Positions 15,945 to 23,732 of a stretch of DNA of 36,389 nucleotides are shown piece after piece. The notes beneath the pieces were generated by a model. That model searched no databases. It worked only from the letters and a program-made list of their open reading frames with translations, and was not told where the DNA came from. How positions within the stretch are numbered: the first letter of the stretch is position 1; every line of letters starts with the position of its first letter. Made by a program: the position numbers and the translations under genes. This DNA comes from [Clostridium] citroniae WAL-17108 (GTDB lineage: Bacteria; Bacillota; Clostridia; Lachnospirales; Lachnospiraceae): contig NZ_JH376428.1 in NCBI RefSeq assembly GCF_000233455.1, positions 248,330-284,718 on the forward strand, in the 5' to 3' direction.

Positions 15945-16688
15945 TTATCTTACCGCCAATCTGTTTATTTGCGTGGCCAGGTAACCGGCCCCGTATCCAT
16001 TGTCAATATTTACAACTGAAATTCCATTAGCGCAGGAATTCAGCATGGTCAAAAGAGCTGACAAACCATGAAAACTGGCCCCATAGCCCACGGATGTGGG
16101 GACCGCGATCACCGGGCAGTCTGCAAGACCTGCGATCACAGTGCCCAATGCGCCTTCCATTCCCGCCACTGCAATGATGCAGTTGGCTTTCATGATCCGG
16201 TCCCGCTGGGAAAGCAGTCTGTGGATGCCCGCCACTCCCACATCAAAGATCCGGTCCACCGCGCATCCGAAATACTCCGCTGTCTGCGCAGCTTCCTCCG
16301 CCACGGGTATATCCGCCGTGCCGCCTGTGCATACTGCGATCAGCCCTTTTCTTTCCTTGCCCGGGCGTTCCACCTTGAGGATCCTGGAGATGGGGTCATA
16401 GACCACCTCCGGCACAGCGGACTGGACCAGCTTAAACTGTTCCCCGGTTGCCCTTGTTCCCAGCACCTCCCCGTCCCGCTCATAAAACCGCCTGTAGATC
16501 TCCAGCAGATATGCGTCTGGTTTTCCCTGGCAGAACACAGTCTCTCCAAATCCCGATCTGAGTTTTCTGTGATGGTCCAGCTTTGCATATCCCAGATCCT
16601 CATAGGGGAGATCCTTTAAAACCTTTTGTGCATCCTCTATGTCAACTGCCCCTGTTTTCACCTTTTCCAGCAGTTCTCTTACGTCCAT
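15945..16688 (-). CDS. larB: LarB, pincer cofactor carboxylase
   Basis: A 247-residue protein with the AIR-carboxylase-like (PurE-type) domain in its C-terminal two thirds. Landmarks are GTADIPVAEEAAQTA, AGMEGALGTVIAGLADCPVIAVPTSVGYGASFHGLSALLTMLNSCANGISVVNIDNGYGAGYLA. LarB carboxylates and hydrolyses nicotinic acid adenine dinucleotide to pyridinium-3,5-biscarboxylic acid mononucleotide, the first step of the nickel-pincer cofactor. The frame is open 41 codons further upstream, but those codons overlap the ATPase gene; ATG at 16688 has AAAGGAGG ahead of it and lies two bases after the ATPase stop, so it is the start. Confidence 0.95.
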   Translation of the reverse strand: MDVRELLEKVKTGAVDIEDAQKVLKDLPYEDLGYAKLDHHRKLRSGFGETVFCQGKPDAYLLEIYRRFYERDGEVLGTRATGEQFKLVQSAVPEVVYDPISRILKVERPGKERKGLIAVCTGGTADIPVAEEAAQTAEYFGCAVDRIFDVGVAGIHRLLSQRDRIMKANCIIAVAGMEGALGTVIAGLADCPVIAVPTSVGYGASFHGLSALLTMLNSCANGISVVNIDNGYGAGYLATQINRLAVR

Positions 16689-16690
16689 CT

Positions 16691-17302
16691 TCAAATTTCC
16701 TCCTTTAAATCCACAATCCTGGTGCACACCCGCTCCAGCAGTTCCCCGGAGTGGCTCACCACCACCAGCCCGATCCTGCGGCGGCCAACCTCCTCCAAAA
16801 GGAAATTCCATATCTGGCTCTGTGTGATCAGGTCCAGCATGGTGCTGATCTCATCCGCCAGCAGAAACCGCGTCCTTTTACCCAATGCCCTGGCAATGCA
16901 AAACCTCTGCAGCTCCCCTCCGGAAAGCTCACCCGGGAACCGGTTCATCCAGTCCGGTTCAATTCCCAGACCATTCAGGATCCGTTCCTCCACCCCGTCC
17001 CCTTCCTTTATGACCTCCGCCATCCTGAGCCGTGGATTCACGGACATCTCCGGATGCTGCCACACCATCTGAACCGGGCAGTAGGGTCCATAGCCGGAAA
17101 GAGGCTTTCCATCCAGCAGGACACGCCCATGGTCCGGATCTTCATATCCGGCAAGTATTTTACAAAAGGTGGTCTTTCCAAATCCGCTGGGCGCCGTAAT
17201 CCCTACCCGCTCATCCTGCTCCAGGCTCATGCTCACATTGTTCAGTATCTTCCTGTTTCCATTATCATATTGAAAGGAAATGTTCTCCGCCGCCAGTCTC
17301 AT
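16691..17302 (-). CDS. nickel/peptide-type ABC transporter ATPase, short (NikE-like)
   Basis: A 203-residue ATPase, shorter than the usual 250-270 of the DppF/NikE class. The Walker A region is APSGFGKTT, where the first Gly of the GxxGxGKT consensus is Ala. The Q loop (MVWQHPEMSVNP), signature LSGGE and Walker B FLLADEIS are present. The C-terminal oligopeptide/dipeptide extension is absent. The ATG at 17302 overlaps the stop of the larger ATPase gene (ATGA), so the two are coupled and probably form a heterodimer under the permease pair. The next gene, larB, follows by two bases, tying the transporter to cofactor synthesis. Confidence 0.88.
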   Translation of the reverse strand: MRLAAENISFQYDNGNRKILNNVSMSLEQDERVGITAPSGFGKTTFCKILAGYEDPDHGRVLLDGKPLSGYGPYCPVQMVWQHPEMSVNPRLRMAEVIKEGDGVEERILNGLGIEPDWMNRFPGELSGGELQRFCIARALGKRTRFLLADEISTMLDLITQSQIWNFLLEEVGRRRIGLVVVSHSGELLERVCTRIVDLKEEI

Positions 17303-18222
17303 GGTACCGCCTTCCTACATTTTACCATACCGCCCCTATAAGAGCGATACTCTATTTCTTCCAAACAGCCGGGATCCATATGGGGACATCTGGGTCCGTA
17401 CGGGCAGCCGGGTGGAAGATCCTTCACATAGGGCTGTGCGCCGGGCTCAGCCTCAAATCCATGTGCCGGCATCGCCCTGAACAAAGCCCTGGTATAAGGA
17501 TGGCGCAGCCCTTCCTCCCTCTCAAAGTCAGACACGGCCGCTTCCTCCACATTGGTGCCCGCATAGAACACCACGATCCGGTCAGCCACCTCCAGCGCCA
17601 GTTCCAGGTCATGGGTGATCAGAAGCACCCCTGCCCCCTCATCCGCGATCTCCCGAAAATGTGACAACACCCGCTTGGCCGCGCTGATATGCAGACCCGG
17701 TGTGGGTTCATCCGCGATCACCAGCTTTGGTTTTTCCATCACGGCAGTGGATATCAGAATCCGCCTTGTCATTCCGCCGGAAAGCTGGAACGGATAAAGC
17801 TCTTCCGTCTCCTCCCCCAGCCCATACCTGCCGGTGACTTCCCTGCTGCGGGCTCTGGACGCCTCATCCTTATGCCCCTTTCTCACCTGGTCTCCCACCT
17901 TCATAAGGGGATCCAGATAGGAAACACTTTGGGGCACCAGGACCATCCGGTTCCCCCTCAGTTCCTTTACCCGCTTTTGTGTCAGTTCTTCCCCCTCAAA
18001 GGAAATTGTCCCCGACCATGAAGCATTGGCCGGAAGCAGCCCCATAACCGCGTGGGCCAGCAGGCTTTTTCCTGAACCGCTGGAACCCACCACGGCCACG
18101 ATCTCATGTTCTTTTATATTGACGCTTAAATCCCTGATAACAGGAAGCTGCGTCTTCCTCCATCCCCTCTCATACTGGGAAAATGAGATCATCAGGTGTT
18201 CCACTGATAATATTGTCTCCAT
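17299..18222 (-). CDS. nickel/peptide-type ABC transporter ATPase (NikD/DppD-like)
   Basis: A 307-residue ATPase with an intact site: Walker A GSSGSGKS, Q loop VLVPQSVSYLDP, signature LSGGM, Walker B LVIADEPTPG and H loop LLITHDLE. The C-terminus carries the oligopeptide-transporter extension (RHPYTRALFRAMP ... PPGCPYGPRCPHMDPGC), whose four cysteines resemble the cluster-binding motif seen in many DppD/OppD proteins. AAGGAG lies nine bases ahead of the ATG at 18222. It powers the importer with the short ATPase encoded downstream. Confidence 0.93.
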   Translation of the reverse strand: METILSVEHLMISFSQYERGWRKTQLPVIRDLSVNIKEHEIVAVVGSSGSGKSLLAHAVMGLLPANASWSGTISFEGEELTQKRVKELRGNRMVLVPQSVSYLDPLMKVGDQVRKGHKDEASRARSREVTGRYGLGEETEELYPFQLSGGMTRRILISTAVMEKPKLVIADEPTPGLHISAAKRVLSHFREIADEGAGVLLITHDLELALEVADRIVVFYAGTNVEEAAVSDFEREEGLRHPYTRALFRAMPAHGFEAEPGAQPYVKDLPPGCPYGPRCPHMDPGCLEEIEYRSYRGGMVKCRKAVP

Positions 18223-18298
18223 ACCCCTAATCTCCTTCCATTCCCGGCCGTGTGCCGCACATCCAACGTTTATAGCGCCAAACCCATGACCCTGCGTT

Positions 18299-19135
18299 CT
18301 ACAGATGGGCCTTATTGGGATTGGTCAGCGTCACCAGGGTGTCGCCGATAAAATGGAACAGCACCACCACAAACACCAGCAGCAGTCCCGGGAACAGGGC
18401 CAGCCACCATTTCCCCATGGTCAGATACTTCATGCTCTCAGACAGGATCACACCGATAGCCGGCTGTTCCGGGGGAAGTCCGAACCCAAGGAAGGTAATG
18501 CTTGCCTCGTGGAGGATGGCGTGTGGAAACAAAAGGACCACGCCCACCAGCACCTGCGGCAGCAGATGGGGCATCATGTGTTTCCACGCGATCCGCACTT
18601 TTCCCATTCCAAGTTTGCCCGCTATCTTAATGTACTGGCTTTCCTTCAGCTGCATGACCTCCGCTCTCAAAAGCCTTGCCAGGGATGTCCAGTGTGTCAG
18701 GGAAATCCCTATCATCACACCCCAGAATCCTTTACCGGCCGCAAAGGAAATAAGAATGAGCAAAAGGATATGGGGGATCCCCATGACCAGGTCAATGATC
18801 CCTGCCACGATCCCATCCGCCACCTTTCCCAGGCAGGCTGCCGCTGTTCCCATAAAGCAGGCGATCACCGCACTCACCGCCGCGGTCAGAATGCCGATCC
18901 TTATGCTCAGCGACAAGCCCGTGATGGTCCTCACAAACATATCGCGCCCCATCCAGTCTGTCCCAAAGGGATATTGAAGACAGGGAGCCAGATTCTTTCT
19001 AGAAAAATCCGTCACCATGGCTTCATCCGCCAGAACCCTTCCTCCCACTGTAATGGCTGCCAGCATCAGGGCTGCCATGATCAGAAACAGGAACAGGGTC
19101 TTACGCCGGTTCCACTCTGAAAACCATCCCATCAC
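18299..19135 (-). CDS. nickel/peptide-type ABC transporter permease (NikC/DppC-like)
   Basis: A 278-residue permease of the DppC/NikC class: one N-terminal helix (TLFLFLIMAALMLAAITVGG), an external loop with the class motif YPFGTDWMGRDMFVRTITGLSLS, then five helices and the EAA-like loop LKESQYIKIAGKLGMGKVRIAWKHMMPHL. Start choice is between GTG at 19135 (four-base overlap with the upstream gene) and ATG at 19132 (TGATG overlap); the encoded proteins differ by one Met. It pairs with the NikB-like permease. A 76-base gap with no obvious structure separates it from the ATPase gene. Confidence 0.93.
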   Translation of the reverse strand: MMGWFSEWNRRKTLFLFLIMAALMLAAITVGGRVLADEAMVTDFSRKNLAPCLQYPFGTDWMGRDMFVRTITGLSLSIRIGILTAAVSAVIACFMGTAAACLGKVADGIVAGIIDLVMGIPHILLLILISFAAGKGFWGVMIGISLTHWTSLARLLRAEVMQLKESQYIKIAGKLGMGKVRIAWKHMMPHLLPQVLVGVVLLFPHAILHEASITFLGFGLPPEQPAIGVILSESMKYLTMGKWWLALFPGLLLVFVVVLFHFIGDTLVTLTNPNKAHL

Positions 19136-20115
19136 CCAGCCCTCCTTTTTCTGATCCTCGGGTCCACAACCTGGTAAAGCACATTTGCAGTGAGATTGCC
19201 CCCGAACACAATGGCGGCGCTGATCATGGTGATACCCAACAGCAGCGGCACGTCCCCTCCCAGTCCGGCCGTAACAGCAGCACGTCCCAGTCCGGGATAG
19301 GAAAACACCTGTTCCACCAGCACTGAACCGCCGAAAATTTCACTGACCGAGGCAAACTGCAGGGTCATGGCCGGAAGCAGGATATTGCGTATTCCATGCC
19401 GTTTCACGATCTCCCACTCCGACTCCCCTCTTGCCCTTGCAAACAGCACATAATCGCTCTCCATCACCTCTGCCATCTTCTCCCTTGTATGAAGGGCGAT
19501 ATTGGAAATGCCGGTAATGGAAAGTGCAGCCACCGGAAGGATGCCGTGGACCAGCCGGTCCCCCAGGGTGACCGCGGACGCCTCCATTCCAATGGGAACG
19601 CTGAGCCCGATGGGAAGGATCTTCAGCCACACCGCAAACACCATTAACAATACCAAGGCCAGCCAGAAAGCCGGCGTGCTGGCAGTGACAAGGGCGTACC
19701 CGGAGATCAGCTTATCTGTCAGCCTTCCCTTCCTGGCCCCTGCAGCCACCCCCAGCACAAATCCCACCACGCCGGATATCACCCAGGCCGATGCCATCAG
19801 CCACAGGGAATTGGCCAGCTTTTCCCCAATCACCTTGGAGACAGGCCGGCGGTACAGCAGGGACATCCCCATATTCCCCCGAAGGAAATCTCCTGCCCAG
19901 GACACGTACCGTTTCACAGGCAGCGTGTTCACGCCCCAGTACTCCTCAAGCTGTGCGATCTGCTCCTGGCTCATGCTTCCCAGTGCCGCCTGCCCCACAT
20001 TGGTCTTTAACGGATCCAGGGGCGACACGGTCACCAGGAAAAATGCCGCAATGCTGACCAGCACAAGAAGCACGCCCAGCCGTATGATACTCCTTCCAAC
20101 CTGTCTCAAACTCAT
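19132..20115 (-). CDS. nickel/peptide-type ABC transporter permease (NikB/DppB-like)
   Basis: A 327-residue permease of the DppB/NikB class. The first helix (LGVLLVLVSIAAFFLVTVSPLDPLK) is followed by the family external segment (SQEQIAQLEEYWGVNTLPVKRYVSWAGDFLRGNMGMSLLYRRPV) and five further helices; the EAA loop is MESDYVLFARARGESEWEIVKRHGIRN. FSYPGLGRAAV is the usual late motif. AAAGGA precedes the ATG at 20115. It forms the channel with the downstream permease. Confidence 0.93.
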   Translation of the reverse strand: MSLRQVGRSIIRLGVLLVLVSIAAFFLVTVSPLDPLKTNVGQAALGSMSQEQIAQLEEYWGVNTLPVKRYVSWAGDFLRGNMGMSLLYRRPVSKVIGEKLANSLWLMASAWVISGVVGFVLGVAAGARKGRLTDKLISGYALVTASTPAFWLALVLLMVFAVWLKILPIGLSVPIGMEASAVTLGDRLVHGILPVAALSITGISNIALHTREKMAEVMESDYVLFARARGESEWEIVKRHGIRNILLPAMTLQFASVSEIFGGSVLVEQVFSYPGLGRAAVTAGLGGDVPLLLGITMISAAIVFGGNLTANVLYQVVDPRIRKRRAG

Positions 20116-20145
20116 GTTATCGTCCTTTCATCCAAACCACAAATC

Positions 20146-21861
20146 CTATTCCCAGCTCCACTGGTCCACATTATTCACAATCGTCCAGCCATGGCCATGG
20201 GGATGAAGCTTCTGGTCAGCCACCTTAAGGTTCTCCCTGGACCAGTACAGATGGTCAATGTTCACCAGCCAGATCCACGGAATATCCCCGTCCTGGGTTA
20301 TCCCTGTATTTCCATCCCACTGCGCCTTTTTCCACAGCTCATAGGACTGCTCCAGATCACTGGATGCCAGAGCCTCATCCATATAGCGGTCCACGTTCTC
20401 ATTGGCATAAGGGGAATACTCCGCCACACCGGAGTCCTTTATGGTGTGGTAAATATTGTAAAGTTCCATGGGCGTATGGGCGCCCCAGCCCCACATCAGC
20501 GGCTCGGCCTGAGCCCTGTCATAAGCAGTATCCCATCCCACGCCCTCTGTCTTTACCTCGATACCCACCTTTTTTAACTGGTTGGCCGTGTCTGCCGCCA
20601 ATGCCTGACGCACAGAATCACTGGCAGGATACATAAGGGTCATGGATGCCCTGACGCCATCCTTTTCCCGGATCCCATCGCTGCCCGCTTTCCAGCCTGC
20701 CTCCTCCAGTATCTGCTCCGCCTTTACCGCATCACAGGTAACCTTTGCAGCGTCATTATACCAGGGCATCTTGTCACACACGCTGTAGGCCGGGCTTCCG
20801 AATCCGTTGAGCACATTGTGGATCATCTCATCCCTGTCAATGGCTAGATTGATGGCGCGCCTGACCTGCACATCGCTGGTAAAATCATTTCCCAGGGGGA
20901 TACCGTCCTCATTCTTCCCTCCTGCCGAAACAGCCGGCAGGTTAAATCCCCTGTTATCCACTGTCTCAAAGGATAAAAGTTCATATCCCGGCAGGGCCTG
21001 GTCAGAGTAGGAAGCTGCTGTATACGCCAGATCCGCCTGTCCGGACATGACCGCCGCATAAGCTGCGTCTTCCTCCATGAACAGGATCGTTACCTTTTTC
21101 ATCTTCGGCTCTTCCCCGTAATAACCAGGGTTTGCCTCCAGGATCACCTGCTGTCCCTTATCCCACTGTTTCAGCATATAACGGCCTGAACCCACCGGGT
21201 GTTCCCCGTATCCTGAACCGTAAGCATGTTCGGGCACGATCCCCACAATTGCCATGGTATAGGGCCAGATGGAATACGGTCTGTTCATCCTGAATTCCAC
21301 CGTGGTATCATCCAGGGCAGCAGCCTCCTTCAGCATGGTAAAATCATTGACTGAGCTGGTGTCCCTCAGTGTATTATACGTAAATGCCACATCCTCTGCC
21401 GTCAGCTTTTCCCCGTCTGTAAATGACACATCATCCCGTATGGTCACGGTCCAGGTAAGTCCGTCATCGCTGGCCTCCATTCCTGTTGCCAGGTCATACC
21501 CTATTTTCAGATCCGTTGTGGTCACGGTCAACGTGCTCTGGATCAAAGGCTCATGTACATGCTCTCCCGCTCCCCATCCGTAAGCCGGGTCAAATCCCGC
21601 CTCTGGTTCCGATGTGGGCCCCATGACAACTATGACATCGTTCCTGTCCGTTCCTGCCTGTGATGCCCCCGGCTGTGATGTTCCCGGCTGTGGTGCTTCT
21701 GACTGTGCCCCTTCTGACCGTGACACTTCTGACTGTGGTGCTTCTGACTGCTGTCCATTTTCCGGCTGTCCGGTTTTACTTGCACTGTTCCCCCCACATC
21801 CGGCAGCCATCAAGGTCACTGCCAGGATCGCCGCCACGGTATAGCTTATTTGTTTCTTCAT
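20146..21861 (-). CDS. SBP_bac_5 solute-binding lipoprotein, probably nickel (NikA-like)
   Basis: A 571-residue extracellular lipoprotein. Lipobox LMAAGC puts the lipid Cys at 22. Residues 23-75 are a Ser/Gln/Glu/Pro linker with repeated SEAPQ-like units, then comes a family 5 binding domain (SDDGLTWTVTIRDDVSFTDGEKLTAEDVAFTYN, GRYMLKQWDKGQQVILEANPGYYG). The C-terminal HPHGHGWTIVNN is rich in His and may contact metal. Family 5 proteins bind peptides, nickel or metallophores; nickel is favoured because the operon continues into the nickel cofactor genes. A GAGGAGG ribosome site lies eight bases before the ATG. It is the first gene of the operon. Confidence 0.88.
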   Translation of the reverse strand: MKKQISYTVAAILAVTLMAAGCGGNSASKTGQPENGQQSEAPQSEVSRSEGAQSEAPQPGTSQPGASQAGTDRNDVIVVMGPTSEPEAGFDPAYGWGAGEHVHEPLIQSTLTVTTTDLKIGYDLATGMEASDDGLTWTVTIRDDVSFTDGEKLTAEDVAFTYNTLRDTSSVNDFTMLKEAAALDDTTVEFRMNRPYSIWPYTMAIVGIVPEHAYGSGYGEHPVGSGRYMLKQWDKGQQVILEANPGYYGEEPKMKKVTILFMEEDAAYAAVMSGQADLAYTAASYSDQALPGYELLSFETVDNRGFNLPAVSAGGKNEDGIPLGNDFTSDVQVRRAINLAIDRDEMIHNVLNGFGSPAYSVCDKMPWYNDAAKVTCDAVKAEQILEEAGWKAGSDGIREKDGVRASMTLMYPASDSVRQALAADTANQLKKVGIEVKTEGVGWDTAYDRAQAEPLMWGWGAHTPMELYNIYHTIKDSGVAEYSPYANENVDRYMDEALASSDLEQSYELWKKAQWDGNTGITQDGDIPWIWLVNIDHLYWSRENLKVADQKLHPHGHGWTIVNNVDQWSWE

Positions 21862-21951
21862 TCCCGTCCTCCTCTAAATCATGAAATGCCATCCCTGATT
21901 CCTCAGGTCCAACTGTTTTATTTTTTCTCTGCCGCCCTTTCAAGACGCACA

Positions 21952-22008
21952 AAAATACCAGGAAACTAGACTTATCCCTTAAGGATAAACATACCTTCCT
22001 GGTATTTT
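21952..22008 (-). promoter_or_regulatory. nested hairpin with T run in the nik/lar leader
   Basis: AAAATACCAGGAA (21952-21964) and TTCCTGGTATTTT (21996-22008) are perfect 13-bp inverted repeats; inside them TTATCC (21972-21977) pairs with GGATAA (21983-21988). In the minus-strand transcript the outer stem ends in UAUUUUUG. It lies downstream of the promoter at 22124-22152 and 90 bases ahead of the first gene, so it is inside the leader rather than a terminator of the previous gene. A shut-off (attenuator) or a metal-sensing RNA is possible. I do not recognise it as a NiCo, cobalamin or T-box leader. Confidence 0.6.
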
Positions 22009-22047
22009 CCTGATATCATATTTGATCTGCTGCTGATCTGCTGCTTT

Positions 22048-22071
22048 TGATCCAAATCCACTTATGGATCA
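22048..22071 (-). promoter_or_regulatory. small leader hairpin, nik/lar operon
   Basis: TGATCC (22048-22053) and GGATCA (22066-22071) form a six-base stem near the 5' end of the leader. Next to it the minus strand carries two direct copies of AGCAGCAGATC. These could be parts of a larger folded leader. Confidence 0.4.
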
Positions 22072-22096
22072 TAAAGAACTTCAACTCTTTAAAGAT

Positions 22097-22112
22097 GTTG
22101 ACTTCTGTCAAC
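22097..22112. promoter_or_regulatory. candidate operator at the nik/lar start site
   Basis: GTTGAC and GTCAAC are perfect six-base inverted arms around a four-base spacer. The site sits at roughly +5 to +20 relative to the start implied by the promoter just upstream, a position where a bound repressor blocks transcription. It does not resemble the E. coli NikR site. No regulator gene is adjacent. Confidence 0.5.
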
Positions 22113-22123
22113 CGTTAATGAAA

Positions 22124-22152
22124 ATTATACGAAAATCTTTGTGGCACGTCAA
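22124..22152 (-). promoter_or_regulatory. sigma-70 type promoter of the nickel/lar operon
   Basis: On the minus strand TTGACG (22152-22147), exactly 17 bases, TATAAT (22129-22124): one mismatch from consensus in total. The start is expected near 22117, giving a leader of about 255 bases. It lies 43 bases beyond the stop of the sce7726-type gene. Confidence 0.82.
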
Positions 22153-22194
22153 TCATTTTCTATTAAAATCCATCCATATTCTATGTTGTGACAG

Positions 22195-22857
22195 TCACAT
22201 CATCCCACTGCGTGATCCCGTCCTCCTGCGCCGTGCTCTCCGCTTTCCCACGGTTCCCTTTTCAGATGCCGGCCTGTTCTGGCTTTTGTACTCCCGGATC
22301 ACGGCTTCGATCCGTGTATAATCCCGTTCAAACAGTTCCTCGCTCACCAAAAGGGACCGCTGCTCCTCTGGAACCTTTTGGATCATTTTCTCGATCACAA
22401 AGGCCTTACTCTTTTCCTTATATCTGGGCATTTGGGTCAACTCCTGAATGTGCACCAGCTCCGGGCGCCACAAAAGGCTGAGCTTGCGTTTCCAGTTCAT
22501 CTGAGGATTTTTCCCTGCCTCCCGCCGAATATAAAAATCAATCCCCTCCTGTGTCTGCTCCACTGTAATGATACCCCACCATTCAGGAACATGTTCCTGT
22601 ACATGGGCCCCATGGGTGGAACCTGCCACCACGATGTTTTGGTCAAAATACCGGTCATAATCCCTGACCTGGCGTTCCAGGCGCACATAGGTGTCCGCAT
22701 CACTTTTTATTTCAATCCCTATCAAACGCCCCGGAAGGACCATCACAATATCCGCCCTTGATCTTCCCACCTGTTTTTCTTCTATGATCCTCATTTTGCC
22801 ATAGGTTTCCTCCAGAAAATCAAAAAGAGGTTCCCTAATATCCTTGTCATACAGCAT
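22195..22857 (-). CDS. sce7726 family protein, PD-(D/E)XK-like fold
   Basis: A 220-residue protein of the sce7726 family (MLYDKDIREPLFDFLEETYG ... EEKQVGRSRADIVMV). The core has the arrangement of a PD-(D/E)XK nuclease: D36 in RADIVMV and E49-x-K51 in GIEIKSDADTYVRL. The C-terminus ends in a very basic tail (GKRRARRRRTGSRSG) that may touch nucleic acid. The family has no agreed function; members are seen near phages and restriction islands, but here it stands alone between two metabolic operons. It follows the terminator of the nucleoside operon, so it needs its own promoter, which I could not identify with confidence. Confidence 0.8.
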   Translation of the reverse strand: MLYDKDIREPLFDFLEETYGKMRIIEEKQVGRSRADIVMVLPGRLIGIEIKSDADTYVRLERQVRDYDRYFDQNIVVAGSTHGAHVQEHVPEWWGIITVEQTQEGIDFYIRREAGKNPQMNWKRKLSLLWRPELVHIQELTQMPRYKEKSKAFVIEKMIQKVPEEQRSLLVSEELFERDYTRIEAVIREYKSQNRPASEKGTVGKRRARRRRTGSRSGMM

Positions 22858-22947
22858 ACTTTAATCGTTTAAACTCCTCTGCCTCCGTCAGTCCGCGGGC
22901 TCCCTGCCCCTCTGACATATTCTGTAATAATTCTACTATAAACGCAC

Positions 22948-22975
22948 AAAAAAGGACAGCCATTTCTGACCGTCC
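22948..22975 (-). terminator. rho-independent terminator of the nucleoside operon
   Basis: On the minus strand GGACGGTCA and TGGCTGTCC form a nine-base stem (two wobble pairs) capped by a GAAA tetraloop and followed by TTTTTTG. It is 118 bases beyond the deoC stop; the tandem repeats lie between, in the transcript's 3' end. Confidence 0.88.
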
Positions 22976-23000
22976 CCATTACCTTTACATCTCCATGATC

Positions 23001-23092
23001 CATATCCCTGCACGTTTCATATCTCTGCACATTTCATATCTCTGCACATTCCATATCCCTGCACATTCCATATCCCTGCACATTCCATATCC
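23001..23092. repeat. 17-bp tandem repeats at the end of deoC
   Basis: Five units of CATATCCCTGCACATTC and close variants (starts at 23001, 23018, 23035, 23052, 23069), plus a partial sixth that runs into the deoC stop codon at 23093-23095. The two copies nearest deoC are identical and the outer ones differ by one to three bases, so the array probably grew recently at the gene end. 17 is not a multiple of three, so growth into the gene would shift its frame. Confidence 0.9.
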
Positions 23093-23728
23093 CTACGGTA
23101 TCAGCCTGCTGGTTCCCAGCCGGTCGGCTCCCAGGGCAATAAAATCCTCCGCGTCCTGTAAAGATGCGATCCCGCCCGCGGCCTTGACCTTGACCCGGGG
23201 ACCGGAGTATTTTCTCAATAGCGCCACATCCTCCCGGGTTGCTCCGCCTGTGGAAAAGCCTGTGGAGGTTTTAATATAATCCGCGCCGGACTGCGTTACC
23301 ACACGGCACATTTCCTTCTTTTCATCTTCCGTTAACAGGCAGGTCTCAATGATCACCTTCAGGCATTTTCCGGCGCAGGCAGCTTTTATCTGTCTGATCT
23401 CCTCCAATACCTGTTCGTAAAGCCCTTCCTTTACCATCCCGATATTAATGACCATATCGATCTCATCCGCGCCGTTCCTGACCGCGTCCTCTGTCTCAAA
23501 CACTTTAGCGGCCGTGGTCATATTGCCGTTGGGGAATCCGATGACCGTGCAGATGGCCAGATTTTCCCCTGTATACTCCTTGGCGCGCTTCACATAGCAG
23601 GGCGGGATGCATACGGAAGCAGTTGCATGTTCCATTCCCTCCCTGCAAAGCGTCTCGATCTGTTCCCATGTGGCGGTCTGCTTTAACAGCGTATGATCCA
23701 CCCTGCCCAAAATATCCTTCTTTTCCAT
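23093..23728 (-). CDS. deoC: deoxyribose-phosphate aldolase
   Basis: A 211-residue DeoC. It splits 2-deoxyribose 5-phosphate into glyceraldehyde 3-phosphate and acetaldehyde by a Schiff base. Visible active-site residues: K153 (ADYIKTSTGFS), K182 (VKVKAAGG) and D91 (EIDMVINIG). The C-terminus ends at GADRLGTSRLIP, a few residues shorter than many relatives, exactly where the tandem repeats begin. Last gene of the nucleoside operon, four bases after udp. Confidence 0.96.
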   Translation of the reverse strand: MEKKDILGRVDHTLLKQTATWEQIETLCREGMEHATASVCIPPCYVKRAKEYTGENLAICTVIGFPNGNMTTAAKVFETEDAVRNGADEIDMVINIGMVKEGLYEQVLEEIRQIKAACAGKCLKVIIETCLLTEDEKKEMCRVVTQSGADYIKTSTGFSTGGATREDVALLRKYSGPRVKVKAAGGIASLQDAEDFIALGADRLGTSRLIP

Positions 23729-23732
23729 GTTA

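Noticed and set aside
16689..16811. Longer LarB starting at 16811
   Set aside because: The extra codons overlap the ATPase gene out of frame and lack conservation or a ribosome site; the ATG at 16688 has a strong one.
22187..22199. TGTGACAGTCACA as a Crp-type site ahead of the nickel operon
   Set aside because: The half sites are separated by three bases rather than six, and the site overlaps the stop region of the preceding gene, so chance is likely.
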